Assembly: GCA_943789485.1 (NCBI GenBank)
Contig: CALSUH010000014.1
Coordinates: 62,001 to 126,000, forward strand
Source of the DNA: an uncultured Pseudomonadales bacterium
GTDB taxonomy: Bacteria > Pseudomonadota > Gammaproteobacteria > Pseudomonadales > Pseudohongiellaceae
Length of the DNA stretch: 64,000 bases
Direction: 5' to 3'
A model generated the notes under the pieces. It worked only from the letters and a program-made list of their open reading frames with translations, was not told the DNA's origin and made no database searches. A program made the position numbers and the translations under genes. Below, piece after piece: positions 1 through 8,129 of the stretch (within the stretch, counting starts at the first letter, position 1; every line of letters starts with the position of its first letter).

Positions 1-16
1 CGTATCTGATTCGATG

Positions 17-1981
17 TCATCGATATCCCAGCGTTTGAAGTCGCCATCGAATCTGGTTATTCCATTTAAGGCCGTAGTTCATCTTCCATGCGGGAATATC
101 GTGTCGAAAACCGATATCGAACTGTCCGCGGTGATAGTTGTTGAAGCTGCGCTCTTCCTCAAGGAAAGGATCGAATACCTCAGAGTCCCGTATACTTACG
201 AGAGAGGTAACAAGGACATTCGGCATGCCGAATGTCGACAGACGAACGCTGCCCTTCAAGTCCATGATATTCATTGTGCCTGAGCCGATATTGCCGACTG
301 CTGAAGCTAGCTTGGTCGCTGACGTTGAGGCGTCGATACGCTGCTTAAAGTCTTTGTGATTGTGTTGATAGATATTGGCGCTGACTACACCGATGTCATT
401 CGGCAAGCGGTATTCCGCAAGAAGGTTATAGTTCCACCAGAAGTCAGGGCGCAGATCGGTGTTACCGGCCAGCGTGTTGGAATCATCATCTTCGCTATCG
501 GTAACAGCGACAAAATCGACAAAATTAATTTGACGAACAATTTTCTCAACCAATATTCGTAGTTGCAGTTGAGGGGTTATGTCAAAGCGATAGTCGATCT
601 TTGGTTTAAAGAAACTAAAGTCTCTCTTGTTGCTTGAATCCCCGCTTTGTTCTATCTCGGAAAATTCGTAGACGAGTGCTGTCTCTAAAGACATGCGAGA
701 ATTGATTCGCCAGTTATGAATTAGAAACGGCTCATAACGAATTTCTTCGACGCGGGTATTAGCGTTTTGCACAGTGGACGGTACGAGGCCGCCAAATTCT
801 TCAGACGGCGTGCCTGTGCTAAGAGGCAGGCCTAATCTCAGTTCTGAATTCAGGATTGTCTGCGCGCTCTCGGCGCCAAATTCCAGATTGTGATTCTCTA
901 TTAGATCCATCGTATAGGAGGCTCGGAGGATTCTCTCCTGAATGGTGTTGGAGGAGTCCAGGAAAAGATTTATTGACTCTGTGCCATCGCCAAATACGTC
1001 ATAGCGCTCACGTGTATTCGCTGTGTCGTTCTCATTGGCGATCAAGAGAGTTTTTAGCCTGGAGCCGCTATTGAATCGATGTTCGAAGTCGCCACCTATT
1101 TCCCAGTTGCTGAGTTTACCCGGTAGCTCTTCTCTTTGTGAAGCAAGGGTGTTGGGCGTATTCTGTAAGTTGACGGTCAAGCGCTCGATAGTGGTTGGGT
1201 TGTCGTTCTCTGCATACAGAGCATTGAAGCGTGCGCTGGTCTGTTCGCTGAAGCGATAGTCTAGATTGGTCGATAAGGTATAAGTGGTCTGATCTCTAAT
1301 ACGCTCCTCGGTAACGGTATCGTTTAGCGAAAAATCGCCCAGCACGCTGCGTTCAAAGGATTCTCTATGTTCATATTGGGGTTCCGCGGAGGCGTTTACT
1401 AAGACATTGAGATCTCCGGTTTGTGCGCTATAGCTGAGAGAGCCACCGGGCTCAGTTTGCTTGTCGGAATAATAGTCTGCGTTTATGTCGTAGGAAATGC
1501 TGGAGTTAGACTTCTTTACGGACATGACGATGTTGGCGATCTGTGTGCTGCCTCTAACATCAAGCTCGCCACCTGTACCGCGGATAATCTCTATGCGCTG
1601 TACCTGATTCGCATTAATGCGAACAAGTTGGCCCTGTGTATTGTTATTCTTGCCCGCAGTGCGCTTGCCGTTGATTAGGATGACCGTGCCTCCGCCGCCG
1701 CTTCCCAGTCCGCGTCCGCCTCTGCTGGCGTTGCTCCCGGGAGAGCCTGCACTGCTTTCTATGTTCATTCCAGGAATTCTGTTAATCATATCTAGGGCGG
1801 TTACTGGCGCCCACTGCACAAAGTAGTCTGCGGAGTAGATAATGGTGGAATCATCGCCAACATTGTCTTGTGCAAACGCGCTGCTAAGTTGACTCAAGAG
1901 TAGAGTCGTTAGAGTTAGCAGCTGGATGCAACAGAGGAGCAATTTATAAAGTGGATAGGTCTTTTTGTAATTGGTGTGCAT
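17..1981 (-). CDS. TonB-dependent outer-membrane receptor, apparent frameshift at 3' end
   Basis: Outer-membrane receptor that would import a TonB-energised ligand; the substrate is unknown. A Sec signal peptide covers about residues 1-38. The plug follows at about 40-160, with a Gly-rich stretch (GGRGLGSGGGG) before ILINGKR, then a beta-barrel. It is a paralogue of the 727-residue receptor at 41796-43979. The frame closes at 17-19 after an odd tail (LQTLGYR). If one C at about position 49 is dropped, the frame reads on as DGDFKRWDIDDIESDT to the window edge, matching the YDID region of the paralogue. About 75 further residues would be expected beyond the window. I therefore read this as a real receptor with a one-base frameshift (mutation or sequencing error). 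The TonB-receptor call is firm and the frameshift is inference. Confidence 0.85.
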   Translation of the reverse strand: MHTNYKKTYPLYKLLLCCIQLLTLTTLLLSQLSSAFAQDNVGDDSTIIYSADYFVQWAPVTALDMINRIPGMNIESSAGSPGSNASRGGRGLGSGGGGTVILINGKRTAGKNNNTQGQLVRINANQVQRIEIIRGTGGELDVRGSTQIANIVMSVKKSNSSISYDINADYYSDKQTEPGGSLSYSAQTGDLNVLVNASAEPQYEHRESFERSVLGDFSLNDTVTEERIRDQTTYTLSTNLDYRFSEQTSARFNALYAENDNPTTIERLTVNLQNTPNTLASQREELPGKLSNWEIGGDFEHRFNSGSRLKTLLIANENDTANTRERYDVFGDGTESINLFLDSSNTIQERILRASYTMDLIENHNLEFGAESAQTILNSELRLGLPLSTGTPSEEFGGLVPSTVQNANTRVEEIRYEPFLIHNWRINSRMSLETALVYEFSEIEQSGDSSNKRDFSFFKPKIDYRFDITPQLQLRILVEKIVRQINFVDFVAVTDSEDDDSNTLAGNTDLRPDFWWNYNLLAEYRLPNDIGVVSANIYQHNHKDFKQRIDASTSATKLASAVGNIGSGTMNIMDLKGSVRLSTFGMPNVLVTSLVSIRDSEVFDPFLEEERSFNNYHRGQFDIGFRHDIPAWKMNYGLKWNNQIRWRLQTLGYR

Positions 1982-2255
1982 TTAGTGTTAGCGCCCAAAT
2001 TATTTGGAAATAGCATTCTAAATTTGGTGCGAATTATAGATTAGCTCAGGGTGTTAACCTGTGACAAATTGCAATCGGGACAAAGCCTTAGACGAAATCC
2101 TGCGCTAGATCAAAATCAAAGGTGCGCCTAGCTGGCAGGGGGAATGGTCAGGCTGTAGGTACAGCAGGGCCTGAGGATAGAGCGTTACTTAATGAGAGCA
2201 GGTGACTCTGCCCGGCGGAGCAGCCTCACAACGCCGAGCATTCAAAATGCTGTGC

Positions 2256-3254
2256 TTAGTCTTTCGACTGACTTGCAATTCTTTCTTCAGTTCGATGGCC
2301 AGAGAGGATATTCGCCATGCCATAGTTGCCTTCGTGACAGGCGTATTCGTAGATGTCGTCAGTCGTATAGTCGAGAATGATTTCGCGAGTATACGGGGCG
2401 GTGAAACTGCCGGGATCGTCGGATGTAAACTGGTACTGAATCGCATCGCTACTAGTTCGGGTGAGACGCTCGACATTAACTTTTCGAGAAACTTCAGGGC
2501 CAGTGCTACTCTTGTCTGAATAATTCGTTGTTTCGATTACCAAAGTATCTCCATCCCAATAGCCGCGCGAATCTCCATGCCACAGTTTGATGTCTTCGTG
2601 GATATGCGGTTTGGCAACGAGCGGGATGATGCGTACATCGTGCGCCATCTCCTGAATGATCGCTACAGTATCTCGTGTCTGCACGACCTGCCAATAGCTG
2701 TTGTAGCCAGAGCCGAGTCGCGGCGCACCGAAACTAACGCAGCGTTCACCTAGAGGTCGGTCCGTATAAGAATCGGCTGGGTGGTCTTGTCTATGTTGAG
2801 CTAGGTCACGAGCAGCGGCAACTGCTTGCTCAGTGCGCGGTGGATACTGTCCATTTGGAGGGTCAATGATTTGAGATGTGCGGCGATGGATTTTTCTATC
2901 GACCATCCATTGTGAGTCATAGTTACCCGTTGAGGGATCGTAGGAATTAATTTCGCCACTAAACGCAGCGGCTAGTACGCCTTCACCAAATAATGCATCG
3001 CCTCCTTCTGCCATAATCTGGGCCATGCGTTGCTGCAGGAATTCCACATCGTCATCGGTGAGCATTTCCTTGTCGCCGAAAACCTCCGGGCGCTCTACCG
3101 GTGTGATTGTGTTGTTTTCCCAGACACCCTGTAAATCGGGGTGACCATCGATTGTTCTGGGAACCTCCCAGTCGCTAGTGGATTGGGCCACACTGAAGCT
3201 GCTGACTAGTAATAGGATGGCTGCGGATCCGCAGTAGTTTAGGACTCTGATCAT
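2256..3254 (-). CDS. Secreted protein of uncharacterised ACHEGNY family
   Basis: Function not recognised. A Sec signal peptide spans about residues 1-23, cut after SVAQ. The mature part begins with a short motif (GHPDLQGVWENN) and ends with YEYACHEGNYGMANIL. The same beginning (VPDVQGVWTYE) and end (YEYACHEGNYSLPAIL) occur in the protein at 36386-37366, so the two are paralogues. A more distant relative is probably the protein at 12824-13498. The conserved W-x-GD and DTLVIETTNY segments suggest a beta-rich periplasmic domain. It is transcribed toward the TonB receptor at 17-1981 with a 274-base gap. Such proteins occur in environmental Proteobacteria and Acidobacteria, but I know no function. 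Confidence 0.75.
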   Translation of the reverse strand: MIRVLNYCGSAAILLLVSSFSVAQSTSDWEVPRTIDGHPDLQGVWENNTITPVERPEVFGDKEMLTDDDVEFLQQRMAQIMAEGGDALFGEGVLAAAFSGEINSYDPSTGNYDSQWMVDRKIHRRTSQIIDPPNGQYPPRTEQAVAAARDLAQHRQDHPADSYTDRPLGERCVSFGAPRLGSGYNSYWQVVQTRDTVAIIQEMAHDVRIIPLVAKPHIHEDIKLWHGDSRGYWDGDTLVIETTNYSDKSSTGPEVSRKVNVERLTRTSSDAIQYQFTSDDPGSFTAPYTREIILDYTTDDIYEYACHEGNYGMANILSGHRTEERIASQSKD

Positions 3255-3686
3255 GATGAAAATCCTTGGAATAATCTATTTTTCTAGGGTTTAGCACGCA
3301 CAGTGCCTTGTATTAACGTAGGATTAATCTAACCTTTTAGCTTAAAGAGTTCAAGCTAGTTCGGGGCTGCCGGAATTTGCCCGAATGCGGTTGTTTCGAT
3401 AATTTCAGAGTTATTATCGAGCCAGAATGCTGCTTGAGCCTAATACAGAATATTCCTAAGCTTAGGCTAGATTAGGGGAAATTAGAAGAATGGTGATGAA
3501 AATTTGCTATTTTATCTGCAACTGGCCTGCGTTGTTCCGGTTACGCAGCATCCGCTACGGGAGACTGATCAAGGCTGTAAACCGATGCTGAGCTCGTCTA
3601 TGACAATTCGAGCGCTTCCGAAGGAGACCCTTTAGTCTGTTTTACTCGAGTTGGGCAGCCGCTTTGCGTGACGATCCTGTTATCGC
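3255..3686. other. Intergenic region, palindrome only
   Basis: No gene or RNA seen. It should hold the promoter of the secreted-protein gene that starts at 3254 and the 3' end of the dehydrogenase gene. The one clear element is a perfect 12-base palindrome, CCTAAGCTTAGG, at 3455-3466. It lies inside a wider inverted repeat (AGCCTAA at 3438-3444 against TTAGGCT at 3462-3468), about 200 bases upstream of the 3254 start. It could be an operator. Confidence 0.4.
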
Positions 3687-4841
3687 TTAGCGATGCCGCA
3701 ACATCTCTCTGTTTATCTGTGAAATATTTGACACGCCTAGCAGTCTCATGTCGCGCTCGATCTCAGTTTTCAGATTATTCAGTGCGCGTTCAACTCCCGG
3801 CTGCCCCGCAGCGGCGAGTGCGTACAAATACATTCGACCGCCAGAACACGCTTTCGCCCCTGCAGCTATTGCTTTAAGCACATGTGTACCACGCCGGACA
3901 CCACCATCGAGTATCACATCGATATCATCACCCACCGCGTCGGTTATCTCGGTGATCTGATCGAAGGGTGATCGCGAGCCGTCAAGCTGGCGACCGCCGT
4001 GGTTCGAGACCATGATCGCATCTGCGCCTATGTCCACTGCCTTCTTCGCGTCAGCCACGCTCATTATTCCCTTCAGGCAAAACGGCCCGTCCCACTGTGC
4101 GCGCAACGCTTCGGCATCGGACCAGTTCATCGTTGGGTCTAACATCTCTGCGAAGTAATCACCGATTGACACCGCAACGTTTGAACCCTTTTCAATGAAA
4201 TCTTTCAGCTCTGCCAACTCGAATGGCTCGCGCAAAAAATAATTCATAGCCCAGCCAGGATGCGTTGCAAAACTAAACAGACTCTTAACAGAGAGTCGAG
4301 GTGGCGAGGTGAATCCGGTATACAGGTCGCGTTCGCGATTACCGCCGGTGATTGTATCGACGGTGAGTGCCAGTGTATTGAAGCCCGCTGCTTTTGCGCG
4401 TTCCACCATCGCGTCGTTGAGAGCACGATCTTTGTGGAAATAGAATTGAAACATCTTCGGGGTTGAGGTCGTCTGGCCAATCTCAGCAAGGCTTACGGTA
4501 CCTAAAGCTGATACGCCAAACATGGTGCCAAATTTCTCCGCGGCTCGCGCAACAGCTCGTTCACCGTCGTGATGAAATAGTCGCTGCAGTGCGGTAGGGG
4601 AGCAGAAGATCGGCATGTCCAGTTTCTGGCCCATTACGGTCGTTGACATGTCGATATCTTCTACACCGGCAAGAACGTTAGGAACCAGGTCGCTATCGTC
4701 GAAAGCGGAGGTGTTCCGTCGATAGGTAATCTCGTCATCCGCAGCACCATCGATATAGTGGAATATGGGCCCAGGTAGTCTCTGTTTCGCTAACAGGCGC
4801 AGGTCTTCAACGTTATGGCAGTCTTTAAGGCGTCGGAACAT
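3687..4841 (-). CDS. lldD: FMN-dependent L-lactate / 2-hydroxyacid dehydrogenase
   Basis: Oxidises an L-2-hydroxyacid, most likely lactate, to the 2-oxoacid with FMN as cofactor. The 384-residue length is typical of LldD. It has no signal peptide and is probably peripheral on the inner membrane, feeding the respiratory chain. The whole protein is one FMN TIM barrel. The N-terminal PGPIFHYIDGAADDE segment, the FQFYFHKDR strand, K257 and the catalytic SNHGGRQLDG motif (H281, R284) are all present, as is the phosphate-binding DGGVRRGTHVLKA segment. It stands alone. The paralogue at 34777-35988 is exported. The exact substrate cannot be told from sequence; mandelate or glycolate are alternatives, so the symbol is tentative. 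Confidence 0.85.
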   Translation of the reverse strand: MFRRLKDCHNVEDLRLLAKQRLPGPIFHYIDGAADDEITYRRNTSAFDDSDLVPNVLAGVEDIDMSTTVMGQKLDMPIFCSPTALQRLFHHDGERAVARAAEKFGTMFGVSALGTVSLAEIGQTTSTPKMFQFYFHKDRALNDAMVERAKAAGFNTLALTVDTITGGNRERDLYTGFTSPPRLSVKSLFSFATHPGWAMNYFLREPFELAELKDFIEKGSNVAVSIGDYFAEMLDPTMNWSDAEALRAQWDGPFCLKGIMSVADAKKAVDIGADAIMVSNHGGRQLDGSRSPFDQITEITDAVGDDIDVILDGGVRRGTHVLKAIAAGAKACSGGRMYLYALAAAGQPGVERALNNLKTEIERDMRLLGVSNISQINREMLRHR

Positions 4842-5033
4842 AGTATTTGCTCGGTATTCAGTGATCTGTTTGTCTATTATCGTTGCAGTGGGCTCAGAAT
4901 CGAAGGATTTATTCAGCTAAGGCTATTTGCTGGCTGGGCAAGCCAAAAGTTGCGCGCTACAAGCATAGACATTCGTGGCGTGCCAACTTAATATCAGGAG
5001 TTCGTTGACCAAAGCTCTTATAAGGAAATACCC

Positions 5034-5510
5034 ATGCATAAATCACTATTTAAGCTAATTACATTAATCGGGCTAACGCTTAGCCTAGGCTACAGCAGCC
5101 TCGTGCTCGCAGCTGACGCGCCGCCACCGTGTGGTCCCGCATCGCATTTGTCTGACGATCTTTCTGGCAATGTTGATTCAGGTTCTCGTTGTTTCGAGAT
5201 TCGTATGTACACAGCCGAGCCTATAGTAAACGGTGTTGGTGGCATCGACAATCTGCATCAGCGCTTCCGAGAGAAGGAAGTCTCCATATTCGAGAAGCAT
5301 GGCGCAGAGGTTATCGCGGTGTGGCAGAGGCTAGATGAACCTAATACCTTGGTTTGGATGCTAGCCTATCGAGACCGCGCTCATCGCACGGAAGTCTGGA
5401 CTGCCTTCGCCGCCGACCCTGAGTGGGTCGAGCTAAGAGCAAAATATGAAGTACCTATTTCTGCGAACACTTTCATGATGAGTGCCACAGATTATTCCAA
5501 CCTGAAATAA
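5034..5510 (+). CDS. Secreted NIPSNAP-family protein
   Basis: Function of bacterial NIPSNAP proteins is poorly known; they adopt a dimeric alpha/beta barrel. A clear Sec signal peptide spans about residues 1-27, cut before DAPPPCG. The NIPSNAP domain covers about 50-155: CFEIRMYT at the start, then HQRFREKEVSIFEKHG, the strand TLVWMLAYRD and a final AFAADPEWVELRAKYEV helix. Two cysteines (in PPPCG and GSRCFE) lie just after the signal and could form a disulfide. The ATG follows an AAGGAAA ribosome site at a normal distance. It has no obvious operon partners. Confidence 0.8.
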   Translation: MHKSLFKLITLIGLTLSLGYSSLVLAADAPPPCGPASHLSDDLSGNVDSGSRCFEIRMYTAEPIVNGVGGIDNLHQRFREKEVSIFEKHGAEVIAVWQRLDEPNTLVWMLAYRDRAHRTEVWTAFAADPEWVELRAKYEVPISANTFMMSATDYSNLK

Positions 5511-5526
5511 GGCAGTCTCCGCAATA

Positions 5527-5575
5527 TTCCGCTAGGTCGGCAATATCATTAGTGAGCGCTGCCGACCCAGCGGAA
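5527..5575. repeat. Long intergenic inverted repeat (hairpin)
   Basis: TTCCGCTAGGTCGGCA at 5527-5542 pairs with TGCCGACCCAGCGGAA at 5560-5575, giving 15 of 16 pairs with one A/C mismatch and a 17-base loop. It starts 16 bases after the NIPSNAP stop. No T-run follows on either strand, so it is not a standard intrinsic terminator. It could protect the mRNA 3' end or be a REP-like element. I saw no second copy in the window. Confidence 0.6.
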
Positions 5576-5803
5576 AATTAAAGGCCTGTTAACTATTTGA
5601 TAAGTAGTTCTTCGCCAACGATATGCCTGCGCTGCTATAGAGTATGATTGCTCATGTCGCTGCGCGACAGCGTATTCAGGCGGCTAGTTGAACGCACAAA
5701 AGACATCGGCGAGCGCTGTAGACTACGGGCCAATTAACGGTATACAGTACGCTATTCGGCAAATTCAATAATAATGAGCATCTGTTTAAGGAGGAGAAAG
5801 AGT

Positions 5804-6382
5804 ATGGGAAAGCTATCTAGTTTGATGGGAGCGGTATTCGCGGTTTTGTCTTTTAACGCCATTGCGGCTGACGCGCCGGAGACAATCACTGTAACCAGTT
5901 CAGCCTTCGACCATCACGGTACGGTTCCCGAAGAGTATTCGGCCTACAGTGACAATAAGTCTATTGATCTTAGCTGGTCTAATCTACCCGCAGGCACTGT
6001 GCAACTAGCCTTGATCTGCGACGATCCTGAAGTTGTGACAATTGGCATGATGGAGACGCCATTCCCACATTGGGTGGCTTATAACATCCCCGCTTCAGCT
6101 TCAGGTTTACCTGAAGGTATGACTAAAGATGCGGTCGTGACTGGAGTTGCTGGTCTAGACGGGATGATCAATGGTCTCAACGGTACGCGTCAACCAGGTT
6201 ACTTCGGCCCGCGCCCGCCGGTGAATGGACATCTTCATGCTTACCATTTCAGAGTTTATGCGATCGATGCTGATCTTGATTTGGCAGAGGGACTGAATAA
6301 GGATGATCTGCTCGCGGCTATCGATGGCCACGTACTTGCTACGGGGATGTTGATGGGGCATTACGAACGTAAGGAGCAGTAG
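5804..6382 (+). CDS. Periplasmic PEBP / YbhB-YbcL family protein
   Basis: Member of the phosphatidylethanolamine-binding / Raf-kinase-inhibitor-like family; the bacterial role is unknown beyond probable small-anion binding. An ATG at 5774 would add ten charged residues. The ATG at 5804 is preferred because the strong AAGGAGGAG site (5788-5796) sits eight bases before it and because it gives a clean signal peptide (residues 1-22, ending FNAIAA). The family pocket is present: ICDDPE, then PFPHWVAYNIP, the GYFGPRPP loop and the HAYHFRVYAID strand, followed by a C-terminal helix. The length (192 residues) fits YbhB with a signal. It is followed by a strong terminator. Confidence 0.85.
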   Translation: MGKLSSLMGAVFAVLSFNAIAADAPETITVTSSAFDHHGTVPEEYSAYSDNKSIDLSWSNLPAGTVQLALICDDPEVVTIGMMETPFPHWVAYNIPASASGLPEGMTKDAVVTGVAGLDGMINGLNGTRQPGYFGPRPPVNGHLHAYHFRVYAIDADLDLAEGLNKDDLLAAIDGHVLATGMLMGHYERKEQ

Positions 6383-6412
6383 TTTGTTCAACCCCAGTTA
6401 TGAACTACTACT

Positions 6413-6438
6413 AAAAGCGGGCCCTGGCCCGCTTTTTC
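6413..6438. terminator. Bidirectional intrinsic terminator
   Basis: GCGGGC (6417-6422) pairs with GCCCGC (6427-6432) around a CCTG loop. It is flanked by AAAA on the left and TTTTT on the right. It ends the PEBP gene and can also serve the minus-strand gene ending at 6519. Confidence 0.85.
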
Positions 6439-6518
6439 GTGGTTATCAGTCCAAATATTTTCAATAGAATGCTGCTTGGTGTTTTCTAGAGGGTTTCATG
6501 CGGCCTCGATATTGATCG

Positions 6519-7154
6519 TCAATCTTCGCGAGCAAGCGAGTTCAAGTATTCTTCTGCTTTCTGAAAATCTCTAGACAGTGCTCTATTGAATCCGAGCCTT
6601 ACAAGAAAGGCGGTAAGACGCGAACTGGGTTTGTACGCGACAGACACCTCCGCCTTGACTGTTTTATCCTGCAGCTCACTAAATTGGTAGTATCCGATGG
6701 AGTAGCCTATCGGCACGCTTACCGTGGACTTCGCCATATCTGTGAAGTAGGCGAATGTATTGGGTGGTTCAAAGATAATAATTCTTTGAACAAGACGTTT
6801 TCCATCATCCATCGTCGTAATTCTTTGTGAGCCAACACCGACTGCTGCTGAGTTTTGCGAGTTGGAGTTGTCGAAGCTAATGTCCGAAATACTTTCGGAG
6901 TATTCAGCAAGTCTACTTAGTAATGCATCGAAGACTAAGTCTATTGGTTGGGCAACGATGATCTCCACAGTGTTGTCAGGACTGGCAATAGCTCGTGCAA
7001 CTTCGGCTGCAATGAATTGGCCATCAAATTTTTCTGCAGCAGCAAGCTGGCTTGGAGAAAGGCTGATGAGAATGACGGAAAGAAGTTTTAGCCCGAAGAC
7101 AAACGCTTTTCTGCTAGATGACAATAAGTAACCTTTCCTGATTGTGACATTCAT
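6519..7154 (-). CDS. Exported SRPBCC (START-like) domain protein
   Basis: Specific function unknown. A long N-region plus hydrophobic stretch (about residues 20-40, ending LAAAEKF) looks like a Sec signal. After it comes a domain of about 150 residues with the SRPBCC pattern. AQPIDLVFDALL opens the first helix, VGVGSQRITTMDDG and QRIIIFEPPNTFAYFTD are the paired strands, and a C-terminal helix (FNRALSRDFQKAEEYLNSL) closes the pocket. This fold binds hydrophobic ligands. It lies 71 bases downstream of the sterol-desaturase-type gene on the same strand, so a lipid-related role is a reasonable guess. Confidence 0.65.
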   Translation of the reverse strand: MNVTIRKGYLLSSSRKAFVFGLKLLSVILISLSPSQLAAAEKFDGQFIAAEVARAIASPDNTVEIIVAQPIDLVFDALLSRLAEYSESISDISFDNSNSQNSAAVGVGSQRITTMDDGKRLVQRIIIFEPPNTFAYFTDMAKSTVSVPIGYSIGYYQFSELQDKTVKAEVSVAYKPSSRLTAFLVRLGFNRALSRDFQKAEEYLNSLARED

Positions 7155-7225
7155 GAGTATGGCTCTTGAAAGAAAAATAATTTATTCGTATAGAGGCAGG
7201 CAAGATAACATTTTGCTGAGCGGGG

Positions 7226-8059
7226 TCAACGAGGAGCTTCCGGATTACTCTCTTCTGGGTTTTTAGTAAATGGCTGCAAGAGTAAGGTATTCAGGGAGAC
7301 TGACTGGCCTTCGCCATAACCCTCTATGCCCAGTTGCATTTTCTCGTGGCCAGTTAAAGGCTGGGTCTGGTAGCTTGAAAATATCCTATCCCACCAAGGG
7401 AAATTAAATCCGAAGTTCTTGTTGTGCTCCGTATGCTCCGCTGAATGATGTACGCGGTGCATGTCCGGTGTCACCAGGAAATAGCGCAACACAGTGTCGA
7501 GCTTAGTGGGTATCTTGATGTTGCTGTGATTGAACATTGATGTCGCGTTGAGGAGTATTTCAGAAATCAATACCGCAATCACTGGCGGCCCCATTACTAT
7601 TATTAAGCAGAGTTTGATAGCAGTCGAAATGATAATAGACAGAGGGTGGAAGCGTATCCCAGTGGTAACGTCATAATCGAGATCAGTGTGGTGAACCCGA
7701 TGCAGGCGCCATAGTGGATTGAATCGATGATACAGTCGGTGCTGCCAATAAATAATCAGGTCAAAGATTACTAGATAGGCTAGAAGGCTTATCCAAGAGG
7801 CAGTCTGAAAATTGTTGAGCAAGCCCCAGCCTTTCTCTGCCGTCATCTGTGCTGCGGTGACTCCGGCGACAGGAATGAGTATCGCGACTAAAAAAGTATT
7901 CACAAAACTGAGGCTAAAATTACTGAGCCAGCGCCTAGCTTTCGAAAGGTGCAGCTGTCGCCTCGGCCATAGCATTTCCAGAGTAGCAATAGCTAGCAAC
8001 ATGGTCACGAAGACCAGTAGACGAATGGAGGGTTCCGATATGATGTTTAGTTCGCTCAT
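7226..8059 (-). CDS. Sterol desaturase / fatty acid hydroxylase family membrane protein
   Basis: Integral membrane di-iron oxygenase that would hydroxylate or desaturate a lipid. The eight-histidine signature is visible: HRLYH, LHRVHHTD, FNHSN, then MHRVHHSAEHTEHNKNFG near residues 195-220. Three or four hydrophobic segments precede and separate the boxes. The length (277) is typical of the bacterial sterol-desaturase-like family. It sits in a minus-strand run with the GST-like gene upstream (70-base gap) and the SRPBCC gene downstream. The substrate cannot be inferred. Confidence 0.85.
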   Translation of the reverse strand: MSELNIISEPSIRLLVFVTMLLAIATLEMLWPRRQLHLSKARRWLSNFSLSFVNTFLVAILIPVAGVTAAQMTAEKGWGLLNNFQTASWISLLAYLVIFDLIIYWQHRLYHRFNPLWRLHRVHHTDLDYDVTTGIRFHPLSIIISTAIKLCLIIVMGPPVIAVLISEILLNATSMFNHSNIKIPTKLDTVLRYFLVTPDMHRVHHSAEHTEHNKNFGFNFPWWDRIFSSYQTQPLTGHEKMQLGIEGYGEGQSVSLNTLLLQPFTKNPEESNPEAPR

Positions 8060-8129
8060 ATTTGCATTTGATAATACTTTGCGCGTTTGGGCGCGCGGCT
8101 ACCCGGGCCTCTACGAATTGCTTTGCTAA

